Shown here piece by piece: positions 1 to 7,511 of a stretch of DNA of 16,152 bases; the stretch's first letter is position 1, and every line of letters starts with the position of its first letter. Source of the stretch: JBBDNV01 sp040877415. Lineage in GTDB: Bacteria > Planctomycetota > Planctomycetia > Pirellulales > PALSA-1355. The notes under the pieces were generated by a model that was not told the DNA's origin, searched no databases, and saw only the letters and a list, made by a program, of their open reading frames with translations. The position numbers were made by a program, and so were the translations under genes. Location of the stretch: contig JBBDNV010000138.1 of the NCBI GenBank assembly GCA_040877415.1, positions 1-16,152 of the forward strand. The letters run 5' to 3'.

Positions 1-84
1 CGGTGGTGGTAGTGGACGTGGTGGCGGCGGCGGCGGCGGATTTCACGGCGGCGGTGGTGGTAGTGGACGTGGTGGCGGCGGCGG
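1..84 (+). repeat. 33-bp direct repeat, two copies, in Gly-rich coding region
   Basis: Bases 1-33 and 52-84 are identical, a 51-bp (17-residue) period that keeps the reading frame of the Gly-rich protein. It encodes a Gly-Ser-Gly-Arg-Gly pattern. It is a recent in-frame duplication in a low-complexity tract; a further copy may lie to the left of the window. Confidence 0.8.
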
Positions 85-1726
85 ATCGAGCGTTCGCGGC
101 GGCGGTGGTGGCTCGTCCTTCCGCGCCGGTGGAAGTGGCCCGTCTTTCGGCGCCGGTGGCGGCTCGTCGTTCCGTGGCGGCGGAGGCTCCCCTCGCATTT
201 CGGCGCCGACGAGCTCGCCTCGCAGCTTCTCGTCGGGCTCGCGGATGAGCGCGCCTTCTTCGTCTGGTCGCACATTCTCCACTCGCGATGGAAGCATGGG
301 TTCCAACAGCGGTTCGTTCCGCAGCGGAGCAAGCCGGCCAGGCACCGGACAATCGAATTTCGTGCAACGTAATTTTTCCTCGCCGGGTTCGCGCGGCTCG
401 CGAGGCAACTCGACCACGCCGCGATCGTTTTCCAGCACAAAGCCGAGTGCCAACGCGCCGCGCGCTGGCGCCGGCCAGGTTCAAAGGGCCGACTTCCGCG
501 ACGCCGGCAGCCGAGCCAATTTCGTGACCCGCAATTTCCGCGACAGCGGCAGTCTGGCGCGGGCACGCGATAACGGCTTGAGCGCTCCCGGCGCAGGCAA
601 AGGCGGCGACTTTAATCGTGGCCAGTTCGACGGCCGAGGGAAAGGAAATTTCGACGGCCACGGAGGCAAGTTCGATGGCCACGGAGGCAAGTTCGATGGC
701 CACGGTGGCAAGTTTGATGGCCACGGTGGCAATTTTGACGGGCGCAATTTCGCCGGTCATGGTTGGTACGGCAACAACTATTACAATCACCACGGCAATT
801 CCTTTCCGTGGTGGGGCTTCATCCCAGGGTTTACTTGGGGATGGGGATGGGGTGGAGGCTGGGGTGGGGGTTGGGGCTGGGGATCGCCGTGGGGGTACTA
901 CGGCGGATGGCCCTATTGTGGATACGGCGGTTGGGGCGGCTACGGCTACTATCCGTACGGCTACGGAAACTACGGGTATCCGGCCACGACCACCTACCTC
1001 TACGCCGATAACTCGTACGACAACCCTCCGGTGATTGACCGACCGCCGGCTGGCGCCGAACAAGCGCCAGCGGCCGACCAGGGGCTGCCCGCGCCCACGG
1101 CTGAGGAATTGGACCGCGCTTCCCAGTACGTCAGTCTCGGCGAACAGGCGTTTCGCGCAGGGCGTTATCAAGACGCGCTGCGCGAGTGGCAACATGCGAT
1201 GGTCGACAATCCAAACAACGGCGCCGTGCTGCTGTTGATTTCCCAGGGGTTGTTCGCGTTGGGCCAATACGATGCGGCGGCCAACTCCGTGCAGATGGCC
1301 ATGCAGATGTTGCCCGAAAACGAATGGGACGGGGTGGTGAAGAACTACTCGCAGATCTACCTCAACGTGCAGGATTACACCGATCAGATTCGCTCCGCGG
1401 AGAAGGCGCGTGATGCAAAGCCCGACGACGGCGCCATCCGGTTCTTGTTGGGCTACAATTTCGGATACCTGAACTATCCGAAACAGGCCGTGCGCGAGCT
1501 CGACAAGGCCTTGGATATCGAACCGAAAGACGCCGGCGCGCAAAAGCTGCGCGACATGTTCGCCAAGCAGGCCGGCCTGCCCGCTCGTCCCCCGGCGGCT
1601 GCGCCCGAGCCGGCCCCCAAGGCCCAAGAAGGCGCAGCTCCGAACGAACCGACGCCGGCCGTGCCGGCAACTCCGCCGGCGAAGCCGGAGGCAAAAAACG
1701 ACCCGGGGATTCCGGCGGCGACTTGA
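2..1726 (+). CDS. Glycine-rich, Trp/Tyr-rich TPR protein (5' end outside window)
   Basis: The reading frame is open from base 2, so the first ATG seen (245) is probably internal and the gene starts left of the window; any signal peptide would lie there. Numbering from that ATG: residues 1-130 are Gly/Ser/Arg-rich; 135-163 are four FDGHGGK-type heptads; 189-246 form a very Trp/Gly/Tyr-rich stretch with motifs such as WGWGWGGG and YGYYPYGYG. Residues about 287-443 contain roughly four TPR-like helix pairs (for example GRYQDALREWQHAMVDNP and YPKQAVRELDKALDIEP), followed by a Pro/Ala-rich tail. TPR domains bind proteins; the low-complexity front suggests an exported or envelope-associated protein, but this is inference. 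Similar architectures are common in planctomycetes and have no defined function that I know of. It stands alone, followed by an intrinsic terminator. Confidence 0.85.
   Translation, partial: GGGSGRGGGGGGGFHGGGGGSGRGGGGGSSVRGGGGGSSFRAGGSGPSFGAGGGSSFRGGGGSPRISAPTSSPRSFSSGSRMSAPSSSGRTFSTRDGSMGSNSGSFRSGASRPGTGQSNFVQRNFSSPGSRGSRGNSTTPRSFSSTKPSANAPRAGAGQVQRADFRDAGSRANFVTRNFRDSGSLARARDNGLSAPGAGKGGDFNRGQFDGRGKGNFDGHGGKFDGHGGKFDGHGGKFDGHGGNFDGRNFAGHGWYGNNYYNHHGNSFPWWGFIPGFTWGWGWGGGWGGGWGWGSPWGYYGGWPYCGYGGWGGYGYYPYGYGNYGYPATTTYLYADNSYDNPPVIDRPPAGAEQAPAADQGLPAPTAEELDRASQYVSLGEQAFRAGRYQDALREWQHAMVDNPNNGAVLLLISQGLFALGQYDAAANSVQMAMQMLPENEWDGVVKNYSQIYLNVQDYTDQIRSAEKARDAKPDDGAIRFLLGYNFGYLNYPKQAVRELDKALDIEPKDAGAQKLRDMFAKQAGLPARPPAAAPEPAPKAQEGAAPNEPTPAVPATPPAKPEAKNDPGIPAAT
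650..733 (+). repeat. Four 21-bp tandem repeats encoding FDGHGG(K/N)
   Basis: Units are 650-670, 671-691, 692-712 and 713-733. They differ by a few, mostly third-position, changes (gac/gat, gga/ggt, ttc/ttt); the last unit ends in Asn instead of Lys. The period is a multiple of three, so changes in copy number would preserve the frame. A degenerate fifth unit (FDGRNF) follows. Confidence 0.9.
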
Positions 1727-1771
1727 AGCGAGACGCCGCGGGGGTTCGAAGGGAAAACTTCGCGCCGATTC

Positions 1772-1809
1772 AAAGCCACTGCCTCAGCCGCGAGGCAGTG
1801 GCTTTTTTT
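1772..1809 (+). terminator. Rho-independent terminator of the TPR gene
   Basis: A perfect 14-bp stem pairs 1772-1785 with 1792-1805 around a 6-nt loop (agccgc), and a seven-T run occupies 1803-1809. It lies about 45 bp after the TPR stop codon. Read on the minus strand the hairpin is followed by only three T residues, so it is a poorer terminator there, and it lies beyond the end of the oppositely oriented repressor gene. Confidence 0.92.
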
Positions 1810-1873
1810 GCACCTGCCAAGGTGTCCGAACGGACAAGGCGCGCGGCCGGCGGCCCTTTCCGTCGTTCGGCCG

Positions 1874-2587
1874 TTAGTCGCCCGGCAGCCTGACCAGGAG
1901 TTTTTCAGCGGCCGCTTGCCCCAGGGTCGTTTCCTGTCCGGCGACGGAGATGGTGACGATGCCCGCCTCGGGCGTGTTGGCCACGATGCGGCCCGAGACG
2001 CCCAGCGGCAGCCCCGAGTTGCTCAAGAATCGCAGGAACTCGGGCGACTGGTCGATCACGCGTGCGAGCTGAAACTGATCGCCCACTTTGCACTCGGCCA
2101 ACGAGCTGCTGCGGGCGATCTTGAGCGTGCCGTCGGAACGCGGAATCGGATCGCCGTGCGGGTCGACTTCGGGGTGCCCCAGGAAGGCGTCGATCTTGTC
2201 GATCAGCCGATCGCTGACCGCGTGCTCCATGTGCTCGGCCTCTTCGTGCACCTCGTCCCAGGTGAGGTCGAGGGTCTTGACCAGGAATAATTCGATCAGC
2301 CGATGGCGTCTGACGACGCGCAGCGCCAGCGCGTTGCCGGCCGTCGTCAGCCGGACGCCCTCGTAGGGCGTGTACGTGACGAGTTTGATCTCGCTGAGCG
2401 TCTTGAGCATGCTGGTCACCGTGCCGGGCGAAACGCGCAGTGCCGCGGCGAGCTGACCGGTGGCGGCCTGGCCCCCGCCCGTTTGGCAGATTTGCAAGAT
2501 CGCCTTGATGTAGTTCTCAACCGTCAGGCTTGGCAAGGGGCGCCTCCCTCTGGCAGATCCATGTGGCGACGCACGAAACTCTTGCAT
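1874..2587 (-). CDS. DtxR/MntR-family metal-dependent transcriptional repressor
   Basis: A 237-residue protein with the DtxR-family order: N-terminal winged helix-turn-helix (about 22-85, with AATGQLAAALRVSPGTVTSML as the DNA-reading part), metal-binding dimerisation domain (about 90-150), and a C-terminal SH3/FeoA-like domain ending IVTISVAGQETTLGQ. Visible ligand candidates are H95, E99, H114, E118, E121 and H122. These match DtxR H79, E83, H98, position 102, E105 and H106; the Cys102 position is Glu, as in manganese-sensing MntR proteins. The N-terminal ligand positions are Asn25 and Lys28 (MntR Asp8 and Glu11), so the metal is uncertain. The start was set at ATG 2587; the frame runs to 2650, but the extra residues do not resemble the family. 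The gene is divergent from mch across 155 bp. It probably represses metal-uptake genes elsewhere. Confidence 0.9.
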   Translation of the reverse strand: MQEFRASPHGSARGRRPLPSLTVENYIKAILQICQTGGGQAATGQLAAALRVSPGTVTSMLKTLSEIKLVTYTPYEGVRLTTAGNALALRVVRRHRLIELFLVKTLDLTWDEVHEEAEHMEHAVSDRLIDKIDAFLGHPEVDPHGDPIPRSDGTLKIARSSSLAECKVGDQFQLARVIDQSPEFLRFLSNSGLPLGVSGRIVANTPEAGIVTISVAGQETTLGQAAAEKLLVRLPGD

Positions 2588-2742
2588 TGTAGCCTGAGCC
2601 GAAGGACGTGGCCACGACGCGGCGTGCGGAGCGATCGACTGCAAAACCAAAGTCTTTCATCTTGCCGGAGCCATTGCATCCTCAAACTCGACGGGGCATG
2701 ATTGACGCGGGCCAACCGCGGCGTTCAACGAAATTGCCCCCG
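2588..2742. promoter_or_regulatory. Divergent intergenic region, repressor gene / mch
   Basis: This 155-bp gap separates two divergent genes and must hold promoters for both. A perfect 10-bp palindrome (cgtggccacg, 2607-2616) sits 20 bp upstream of the repressor start, a position that would suit autoregulation. No convincing sigma-70 boxes were found, and no typical DtxR/MntR operator was recognised. Confidence 0.35.
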
Positions 2743-3705
2743 ATGTTCAATCTCAACTTGCGAGCCGCCGAGTTGTGCGATGCCTTGGCGGGCGAGCGCC
2801 AGTGGCTGCGCGTCGGCGTCACGACGAGCAACAGCGGCACGCGCTTGATCGATTGTGGTGTCAGTGCGGCGGGCGGCCTGGAAACCGGCCGAAGGTTGGC
2901 CGAGATTTGTCTGGCCGGCCTGGGCCGCGTGCAATTCGTCCCCTCGACGCTGGAATTCACCTCGGGCCTGGCGGTGATGACAACCACGGACCAGCCGGTT
3001 GCGGCCTGCATGGCCGCGCAATACGCCGGCTGGCAGATTGCCGCGGGAAAGTATTCTGCCATCGGCTCGGGCCCGATGCGGGCGGCGGCCGCCAGGGAAC
3101 CGCTGTTTGACAAGATCGGGTATACCGAAAAGCCGGACGTGGCCGTGGGCGTTCTGGAGACTCGCAAGCTTCCGCCCGACGACGTGTGCCGCGAACTGGC
3201 GAGCCAGTGCGGCGTGCCGCCCGAAAAGCTGACGCTCCTTGTCGCGCACTCCGCCAGCCTGGCCGGAACGGTGCAGATCGTGGCTCGCAGCGTCGAGACG
3301 GCGCTGCATAAATTGTTCGAGCTGGAGTTCGATCTCGACCGCGTCCAGAGCGGTTTTGGCACGGCGCCGCTTCCGCCGGTGTCGGCCGACGACGTGACGG
3401 CGATCGGCCGCACGAACGACGCGATTCTTTACGGCGCCGAAGTGACGCTGTACGTGCGCGGCGATGACGCCAGTCTGGAGGCGATCGGCCCCCGCGTCCC
3501 CAGCGGGGCGTCGGCCGACCACGGTCAGCCGTTTGCGGCCATTTTCGAGCGGTACCATCGCGATTTCTACCAGATCGATCCGCATTTATTCAGCCCGGCC
3601 AAGGTGACGCTTGGGAACCTCGACACGGGCCATTCGTTTTGCTTCGGTCATACGCTGCCGAGGGTCATTCACGAATCGTTCGACGTTCGGCAGATCACGC
3701 CGTAG
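2743..3705 (+). CDS. mch: Methenyltetrahydromethanopterin cyclohydrolase
   Basis: Mch reversibly interconverts N5,N10-methenyl-H4MPT and N5-formyl-H4MPT with water in the cytoplasm. It is a central step of H4MPT-linked C1 transfer, found in archaea, methylotrophs and planctomycetes. From ATG 2743 the protein has 320 residues, the usual family length, and begins MFNLNLRAAELCDAL. Family signatures are visible throughout: VGVTTSNSGTRLIDCGV (25-41), EFTSGLAVMTTTDQPVAACMAAQYAGWQ (within 70-98), AIGSGPMRAAA (106-116) and the C-terminal DTGHSFCFGHTL segment. In-frame ATGs at 2608 and 2698 would add residues that lack family similarity; no strong Shine-Dalgarno decides the matter. A RimK-like ligase follows after 10 bp, a neighbour pairing also known from methylotroph H4MPT clusters, which supports the call. 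Confidence 0.95.
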   Translation: MFNLNLRAAELCDALAGERQWLRVGVTTSNSGTRLIDCGVSAAGGLETGRRLAEICLAGLGRVQFVPSTLEFTSGLAVMTTTDQPVAACMAAQYAGWQIAAGKYSAIGSGPMRAAAAREPLFDKIGYTEKPDVAVGVLETRKLPPDDVCRELASQCGVPPEKLTLLVAHSASLAGTVQIVARSVETALHKLFELEFDLDRVQSGFGTAPLPPVSADDVTAIGRTNDAILYGAEVTLYVRGDDASLEAIGPRVPSGASADHGQPFAAIFERYHRDFYQIDPHLFSPAKVTLGNLDTGHSFCFGHTLPRVIHESFDVRQITP

Positions 3706-3715
3706 CGCCCCCGCC

Positions 3716-4624
3716 ATGCACTTTGCGATTCTCTGCTCCCGCGACAGTTGGTATCTGGCGGATTTGCGGCGGGCCGCGGCCGATCGCCACGAGATTACGC
3801 CCGTTGCGTTTCGCGACCTGGCGGCCGAGCTGACTGGCTCGGGCCCGAAGTTTACAAGTGGGCAAGTGGACCTCGAGCGCGTCGATGCCTTGCTCGTGCG
3901 CACGATGCCGCCGGCAACGCTCGAACAGGTGGTGTTCCGCATGGACGTGCTGGGCCGTTTGGAAGCCGCGGGCAAGTGGGTCATCAATCCGCCCCGCGCG
4001 ATCGAAGCCGCTGTCGACAAGTACCTGGCCAGCGCCAAGCTCGCGGCCGCGGGCCTGCTGACGCCGCACACGTTCATTTGCCAGACGGCCGACCAGGCGT
4101 TGTCGGCCTTCGAGCGGCTGGGCGGCGACGTCGTGGTCAAGCCGTTGTTCGGCGCCGAAGGACGGGGGATTTCGCGGCTCGTCGACGAAGCGCTTGCCCA
4201 GCGGGCTTTCAGCTTGTTGACCGGGCTCGGCGCGGTTCTTTACGTGCAGCGGTTCATTCCCCATGATGGTTACGACCTGCGCGTGCTGGTGGTCGGATCG
4301 CGGATGTGGGCCATGCGTCGCCGCAATCCGCTCGACTGGCGCACCAACGTCAGCCGCGGCGCCCGAGCCGAGGCCGTGGAGCTTGAGCCCCAGTGGGCCG
4401 AACTGGCCCGCCGGGCTGCCGCTTGCATCGGGGCGCCGCTGGCGGGAATCGACCTGTTGCCCGGTCGCGACGGCCGAACGTATGTGCTCGAAGTCAATGC
4501 CGTGCCCGGGTGGCAGGCCCTGTCGCGCACGCTCCGCGTCGACGTCGCCCGGTGTGTGCTGGATTATTTGGAGTCGCTGGTCGAATCCGGTCGGGACGAG
4601 GCGAAGGAGACCGAACGGCCGTGA
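3716..4624 (+). CDS. RimK/MptN-like ATP-grasp glutamate ligase
   Basis: A 302-residue ATP-grasp ligase. It shows KYLASAKLAAAGLLTPHT (103-118), the ATP-binding lysine and flexible glycine loop in VVKPLFGAEGRGI (140-152), the partner strand YVQRFIPHDGYDLRVLVVG (176-194), NVSRGARAE (211-219) and Mg-binding residues D245, E259 and N261 in the closing LEVNAVPGW. Family members form amide bonds between a carboxylate and an amino acid, often glutamate. RimK modifies ribosomal protein S6, and MptN adds glutamate to tetrahydromethanopterin. Its place 10 bp after mch favours a role in making or tailoring H4MPT, like the RimK-like orf5 product of methylotroph clusters; this is inferred from context. The start at 3716 gives a typical N terminus (MHFAILCSRDSWY). 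Its TGA overlaps the next gene's GTG in GTGA (4621-4624), so the genes are probably translationally coupled. Confidence 0.87.
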   Translation: MHFAILCSRDSWYLADLRRAAADRHEITPVAFRDLAAELTGSGPKFTSGQVDLERVDALLVRTMPPATLEQVVFRMDVLGRLEAAGKWVINPPRAIEAAVDKYLASAKLAAAGLLTPHTFICQTADQALSAFERLGGDVVVKPLFGAEGRGISRLVDEALAQRAFSLLTGLGAVLYVQRFIPHDGYDLRVLVVGSRMWAMRRRNPLDWRTNVSRGARAEAVELEPQWAELARRAAACIGAPLAGIDLLPGRDGRTYVLEVNAVPGWQALSRTLRVDVARCVLDYLESLVESGRDEAKETERP

Positions 4625-6318
4625 GCAACGTCGCGATTTCGTCGAGCACGTCGGCCGCCGAGGCAGCGACGCGCGTCAACGTGGCCAGCCGTCTGACCGC
4701 CATGGCCGCGCGCATGCCCGACGCGCTGGCCGTGGTCGTGCCGCGAGGTCGCCGTCGCGGCAAACGACAATACGACACCTATACGTTTCGCCAGCTCGAA
4801 GAGGAGAGCAACCGCCTGGCCAGCGGATTACGCGCCCTGGGCGTCCGTCCGCAAGCGCGGATCGCGCTGTTGGTGCGCCCCGGCATGGAATTCATCGCGC
4901 TGGTGTTTGCCCTGTTCAAGGCCGGAGCCGTTATCGTGCTGATCGACCCGGGCATGGGACGCAGGAATCTCATTGCTTGTCTGGCCGATGCCGAACCGGA
5001 GGGTTTTGTCGCGATACCGATCGTGCACGCGGTTCGCGCCTTGCTCCGGCGAAGATTTCCTCACGCGCGGCATAACGTCACCGTCGGACGGCGTCTGTTT
5101 TGGGGCGGTCTCACGCTCGATGAACTACGATCTCGCGGCTCGATCGAACCCGTTTGTCACGACACGTGCGCCGACGATCCGGCGGCCATTATCTTTACCA
5201 CCGGCAGCACCGGGCCGCCCAAAGGAGTGCTGTATAGCCACGGCAACTTCGACCGCCAGGTGACCGAGCTGGGAGAGTTCTATGGGATCCAGCCGGGCGA
5301 GGTGGATCTGCCCGGCTTTCCGTTGTTCGGCCTGTTCAATTGCGCGCTGGGCGTGACGACCGTGATTCCCGACATGGATCCGTCTCGGCCGGCCCGGGTC
5401 GATCCGCGCAACATCGTCGAGGCGGTCCGCGACTGGCATGTCACACAGGCATTTGGCTCGCCGGCGATCTGGAATCGCCTCGGACAGTATTGCCAGGAGC
5501 GGAACATCAAGCTGCCCTCGCTGCGCCGGGTGATTTCGGCCGGCGCGCCGGTGCCGCCGCACGTGCTTTCGCGGATGAAAGCGTGCATTGCCCCTGATGG
5601 CGAGGTGCACACGCCTTACGGAGCGACCGAAGCGCTGCCCGTGGCCTCGATCACCGCCAGTGAAGTGTTAGCCGATACGCGGCACCATTGGGCCCGAGGG
5701 GGCGGCACGTGCGTCGGCCAAAGATTTCCGGGCATCGAGTGGAAGGTGATCGCTATTGCCGACGGCCCGCTTGCGACCCTGGCCGACTGTGAGTTGTTGT
5801 CCGCCGGGCAAGTCGGCGAGCTCGTCGTCAGCGGGCCCGTCGTGACGCGCGGGTACGTGACGCGCCGCGAATCGAACGCCCTGGCTAAAATCGCCGATGG
5901 CTCGCGCATCTGGCACCGCATGGGCGACGTGGGCTACTTGGACGGTTCCGGCCGTTTCTGGTATTGCGGCCGAAAGGCACATCGCGTGCAAACGGCCGAC
6001 GGCACGATGTTCACCATCCCCTGCGAGGCGATTTTCAATCAGCACCCCGACGTGTGCCGCTCGGCGCTGGTCGGCATTGGGCCGCCGGGCCGCCAGCGCC
6101 CGGTAATCGTCGTCGAACCGTGGACCGGCAAGATGCCCAATGGCCGCCGGGCCCGCCAGGCGCTCCTCGCGGAGCTGGCGGACCTCGCTCGGGCCAATCC
6201 GCTCACCGCAGGAATCGACGATTTTTTGATTCACCGGGCCATGCCGGTCGACATTCGCCACAACGCCAAAATCTTCCGCGAGAAGCTGGCCGTGTGGGCG
6301 GATCGCAAGCTGGGGTAA
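4621..6318 (+). CDS. oleC: OleC-type beta-lactone synthetase (ANL-superfamily AMP-forming enzyme)
   Basis: OleC activates a 2-alkyl-3-hydroxyacid with ATP and closes it to a beta-lactone in head-to-head hydrocarbon synthesis. With the GTG start at 4621 the protein has 565 residues, close to known OleC proteins. ANL motifs are complete: FTTGSTGPPKG phosphate loop (192-202), TPYGATEALP (331-340), GDVGYLDGSGRFWYCGRK (435-452) and the C-terminal MPVDIRHNAKIFREKLAVWA (541-560) carrying the motif-A10 lysine K550. The A10 segment and GATEALPV are characteristic of OleC rather than ordinary fatty acyl-CoA ligases. The frame is open upstream to 4393, but that part overlaps the ligase gene and has no family similarity. 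GTG overlaps the previous stop by 4 nt. OleD follows 6 nt downstream. The main alternative is a long-chain fatty acyl-CoA or acyl-AMP ligase. Confidence 0.92.
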   Translation: MSNVAISSSTSAAEAATRVNVASRLTAMAARMPDALAVVVPRGRRRGKRQYDTYTFRQLEEESNRLASGLRALGVRPQARIALLVRPGMEFIALVFALFKAGAVIVLIDPGMGRRNLIACLADAEPEGFVAIPIVHAVRALLRRRFPHARHNVTVGRRLFWGGLTLDELRSRGSIEPVCHDTCADDPAAIIFTTGSTGPPKGVLYSHGNFDRQVTELGEFYGIQPGEVDLPGFPLFGLFNCALGVTTVIPDMDPSRPARVDPRNIVEAVRDWHVTQAFGSPAIWNRLGQYCQERNIKLPSLRRVISAGAPVPPHVLSRMKACIAPDGEVHTPYGATEALPVASITASEVLADTRHHWARGGGTCVGQRFPGIEWKVIAIADGPLATLADCELLSAGQVGELVVSGPVVTRGYVTRRESNALAKIADGSRIWHRMGDVGYLDGSGRFWYCGRKAHRVQTADGTMFTIPCEAIFNQHPDVCRSALVGIGPPGRQRPVIVVEPWTGKMPNGRRARQALLAELADLARANPLTAGIDDFLIHRAMPVDIRHNAKIFREKLAVWADRKLG

Positions 6319-6324
6319 TGGGCG

Positions 6325-7323
6325 ATGAGGGCGCTAGTGACCGGCGGGGGCGGATTTCTCGGGCGTGCGATCGTTGGGCAGCTTTTGGCCCGGGGCGATC
6401 GGGTGCGAAGTCTCGCCCGCGGGGATTATCCGGAGTTGGAGCGATTGGGCGTTGAGTGTGTGCAAGGCGACTTGCGCGACGCCAAGGCGACGCGCGGCGC
6501 GTGCGCCGGCATGGAGGTCGTGTTTCACGCAGCCGGCATCGCCGGCATCTGGGGGCCGTGGAACGACTATTACGGCATCAATGTGGTTGGAACGCGGCAC
6601 GTCATCGAAGGCTGCCGCGAACACCGTGTGCCGCGATTGGTTTTTACAAGCAGCCCCAGCGTCACGTTCGACGGCACGCCTCAAAAGAACGTCGACGAGA
6701 CGGCCGGCTACGCCCGGCGATGGCTGTGCCATTATGCCCACACGAAAGCCCTGGCCGAACAGGAAGTTTTGGCGGCCAATGGCCCCCACCTGGCGACATG
6801 CGCACTGCGCCCGCATTTGATCTGGGGCCCGGGCGACCCGCATCTCATTCCGCGATTGATTGTCCGGGCACGTTGGGGCCGCTTGCGCCGGGTGGGCGAC
6901 GGCAGCAACCGGGTTGACATGGTGTACGTGGACAACGCCGCGCGTGCGCACCTGCAGGCCGCCGACGCGCTTAAGCCGGACTGGGCGGTGGCCGGCAGCG
7001 CGTATTTCATCAGCCAGGGCGAGCCGGTCAATTGCTGGGAGTGGATTGACGAGATTCTGGCCCTGGCCGGCTTGCCGCCGGTGAGACGAGCCGTTTCACT
7101 TGCGACGGCGTGGCGCCTGGGGGCGCTATTCGAAACGGTCTATCGCTTGTTGCGCGCGGGCGGCGAGCCGCCCATGACGCGATTTCTGGCGGCCCAGTTG
7201 GGCACCTCACACTATTTTGACATTTCCAAAGCCCGACGTGACTTCGGCTATCAGCCCCTGGTGTCGAAGGCCGAGGGGATGCGTCGGCTGGGCGAAGCGC
7301 TTCAAACACCCGCCAAGTGGTGA
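6325..7323 (+). CDS. oleD: OleD-type 2-alkyl-3-ketoacid reductase (extended SDR)
   Basis: OleD reduces the OleA product, a 2-alkyl-3-ketoacid, to the hydroxyacid used by OleC. The 332-residue protein is an extended short-chain dehydrogenase of the 3-beta-hydroxysteroid dehydrogenase type: nucleotide-binding TGGGGFLG (6-13), the FHAAGIAGIWGPW segment (67-79), Ser-rich VFTSSPSVTFDG (106-117), catalytic YxxxK as Y137-A-H-T-K141, and RPHLIWGPGDPHLIPR downstream. The family resemblance alone would also fit other extended SDRs; the OleC neighbour 6 bp upstream decides the assignment. The ATG at 6325 starts directly at the Rossmann strand, as expected. A second ATG at 6318 is in another frame. It is the last gene of the mch-ligase-oleC-oleD run; a 188-bp gap follows. 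Confidence 0.88.
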   Translation: MRALVTGGGGFLGRAIVGQLLARGDRVRSLARGDYPELERLGVECVQGDLRDAKATRGACAGMEVVFHAAGIAGIWGPWNDYYGINVVGTRHVIEGCREHRVPRLVFTSSPSVTFDGTPQKNVDETAGYARRWLCHYAHTKALAEQEVLAANGPHLATCALRPHLIWGPGDPHLIPRLIVRARWGRLRRVGDGSNRVDMVYVDNAARAHLQAADALKPDWAVAGSAYFISQGEPVNCWEWIDEILALAGLPPVRRAVSLATAWRLGALFETVYRLLRAGGEPPMTRFLAAQLGTSHYFDISKARRDFGYQPLVSKAEGMRRLGEALQTPAKW

Positions 7324-7511
7324 AACGCTTGAAGTCGCACGCCACTTTTCGTTGTAAAGCAAAGCGTCGCTTCTTCCGCTGCGCCCGGGCGACCCCCGGT
7401 CCGGGGCTTGCCAATCGCGACACAACCCGGTAACTTCAAAAGCTTTAACAGGGTAATTTGCGGCGTTCGGGCAGTTCCTTTAACAGGAATCGATCTCAGG
7501 GAAGGTACGCA
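7324..7511 (+). promoter_or_regulatory. Probable promoter/operator region of the fabF-ACP-crtI lipid operon
   Basis: This is the longest gap on the plus strand between mch and fabI. CTTTAACAGG occurs twice, at 7443-7452 and 7478-7487, with 35 bp start to start. That makes a direct repeat just upstream of the ketosynthase and a possible regulator or activator site. A weak sigma-70-like pair is TTGCCA (7408-7413) and TAACTT (7431-7436) with 17-bp spacing. A clear ribosome binding site AGGGAAGG (7498-7505) stands 6 nt before ATG 7512 and fixes that start. No terminator with a T-run was found after oleD, so read-through is possible. Confidence 0.4.

Noticed and set aside
43..453. Proline-rich open frame on the minus strand
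   Set aside because: Its Pro-Pro-Pro runs are the complement of the Gly codons of the TPR protein's low-complexity region.
650..733. Possible CRISPR-like repeats
   Set aside because: The 21-bp units are contiguous without spacers, keep the reading frame and differ mainly at third positions, so they are coding tandem repeats.
7393..7407. CCCCGG/CCGGGG hairpin as terminator of oleD
   Set aside because: The usable stem is only about 4 bp once a realistic loop is allowed, and no T-run follows.
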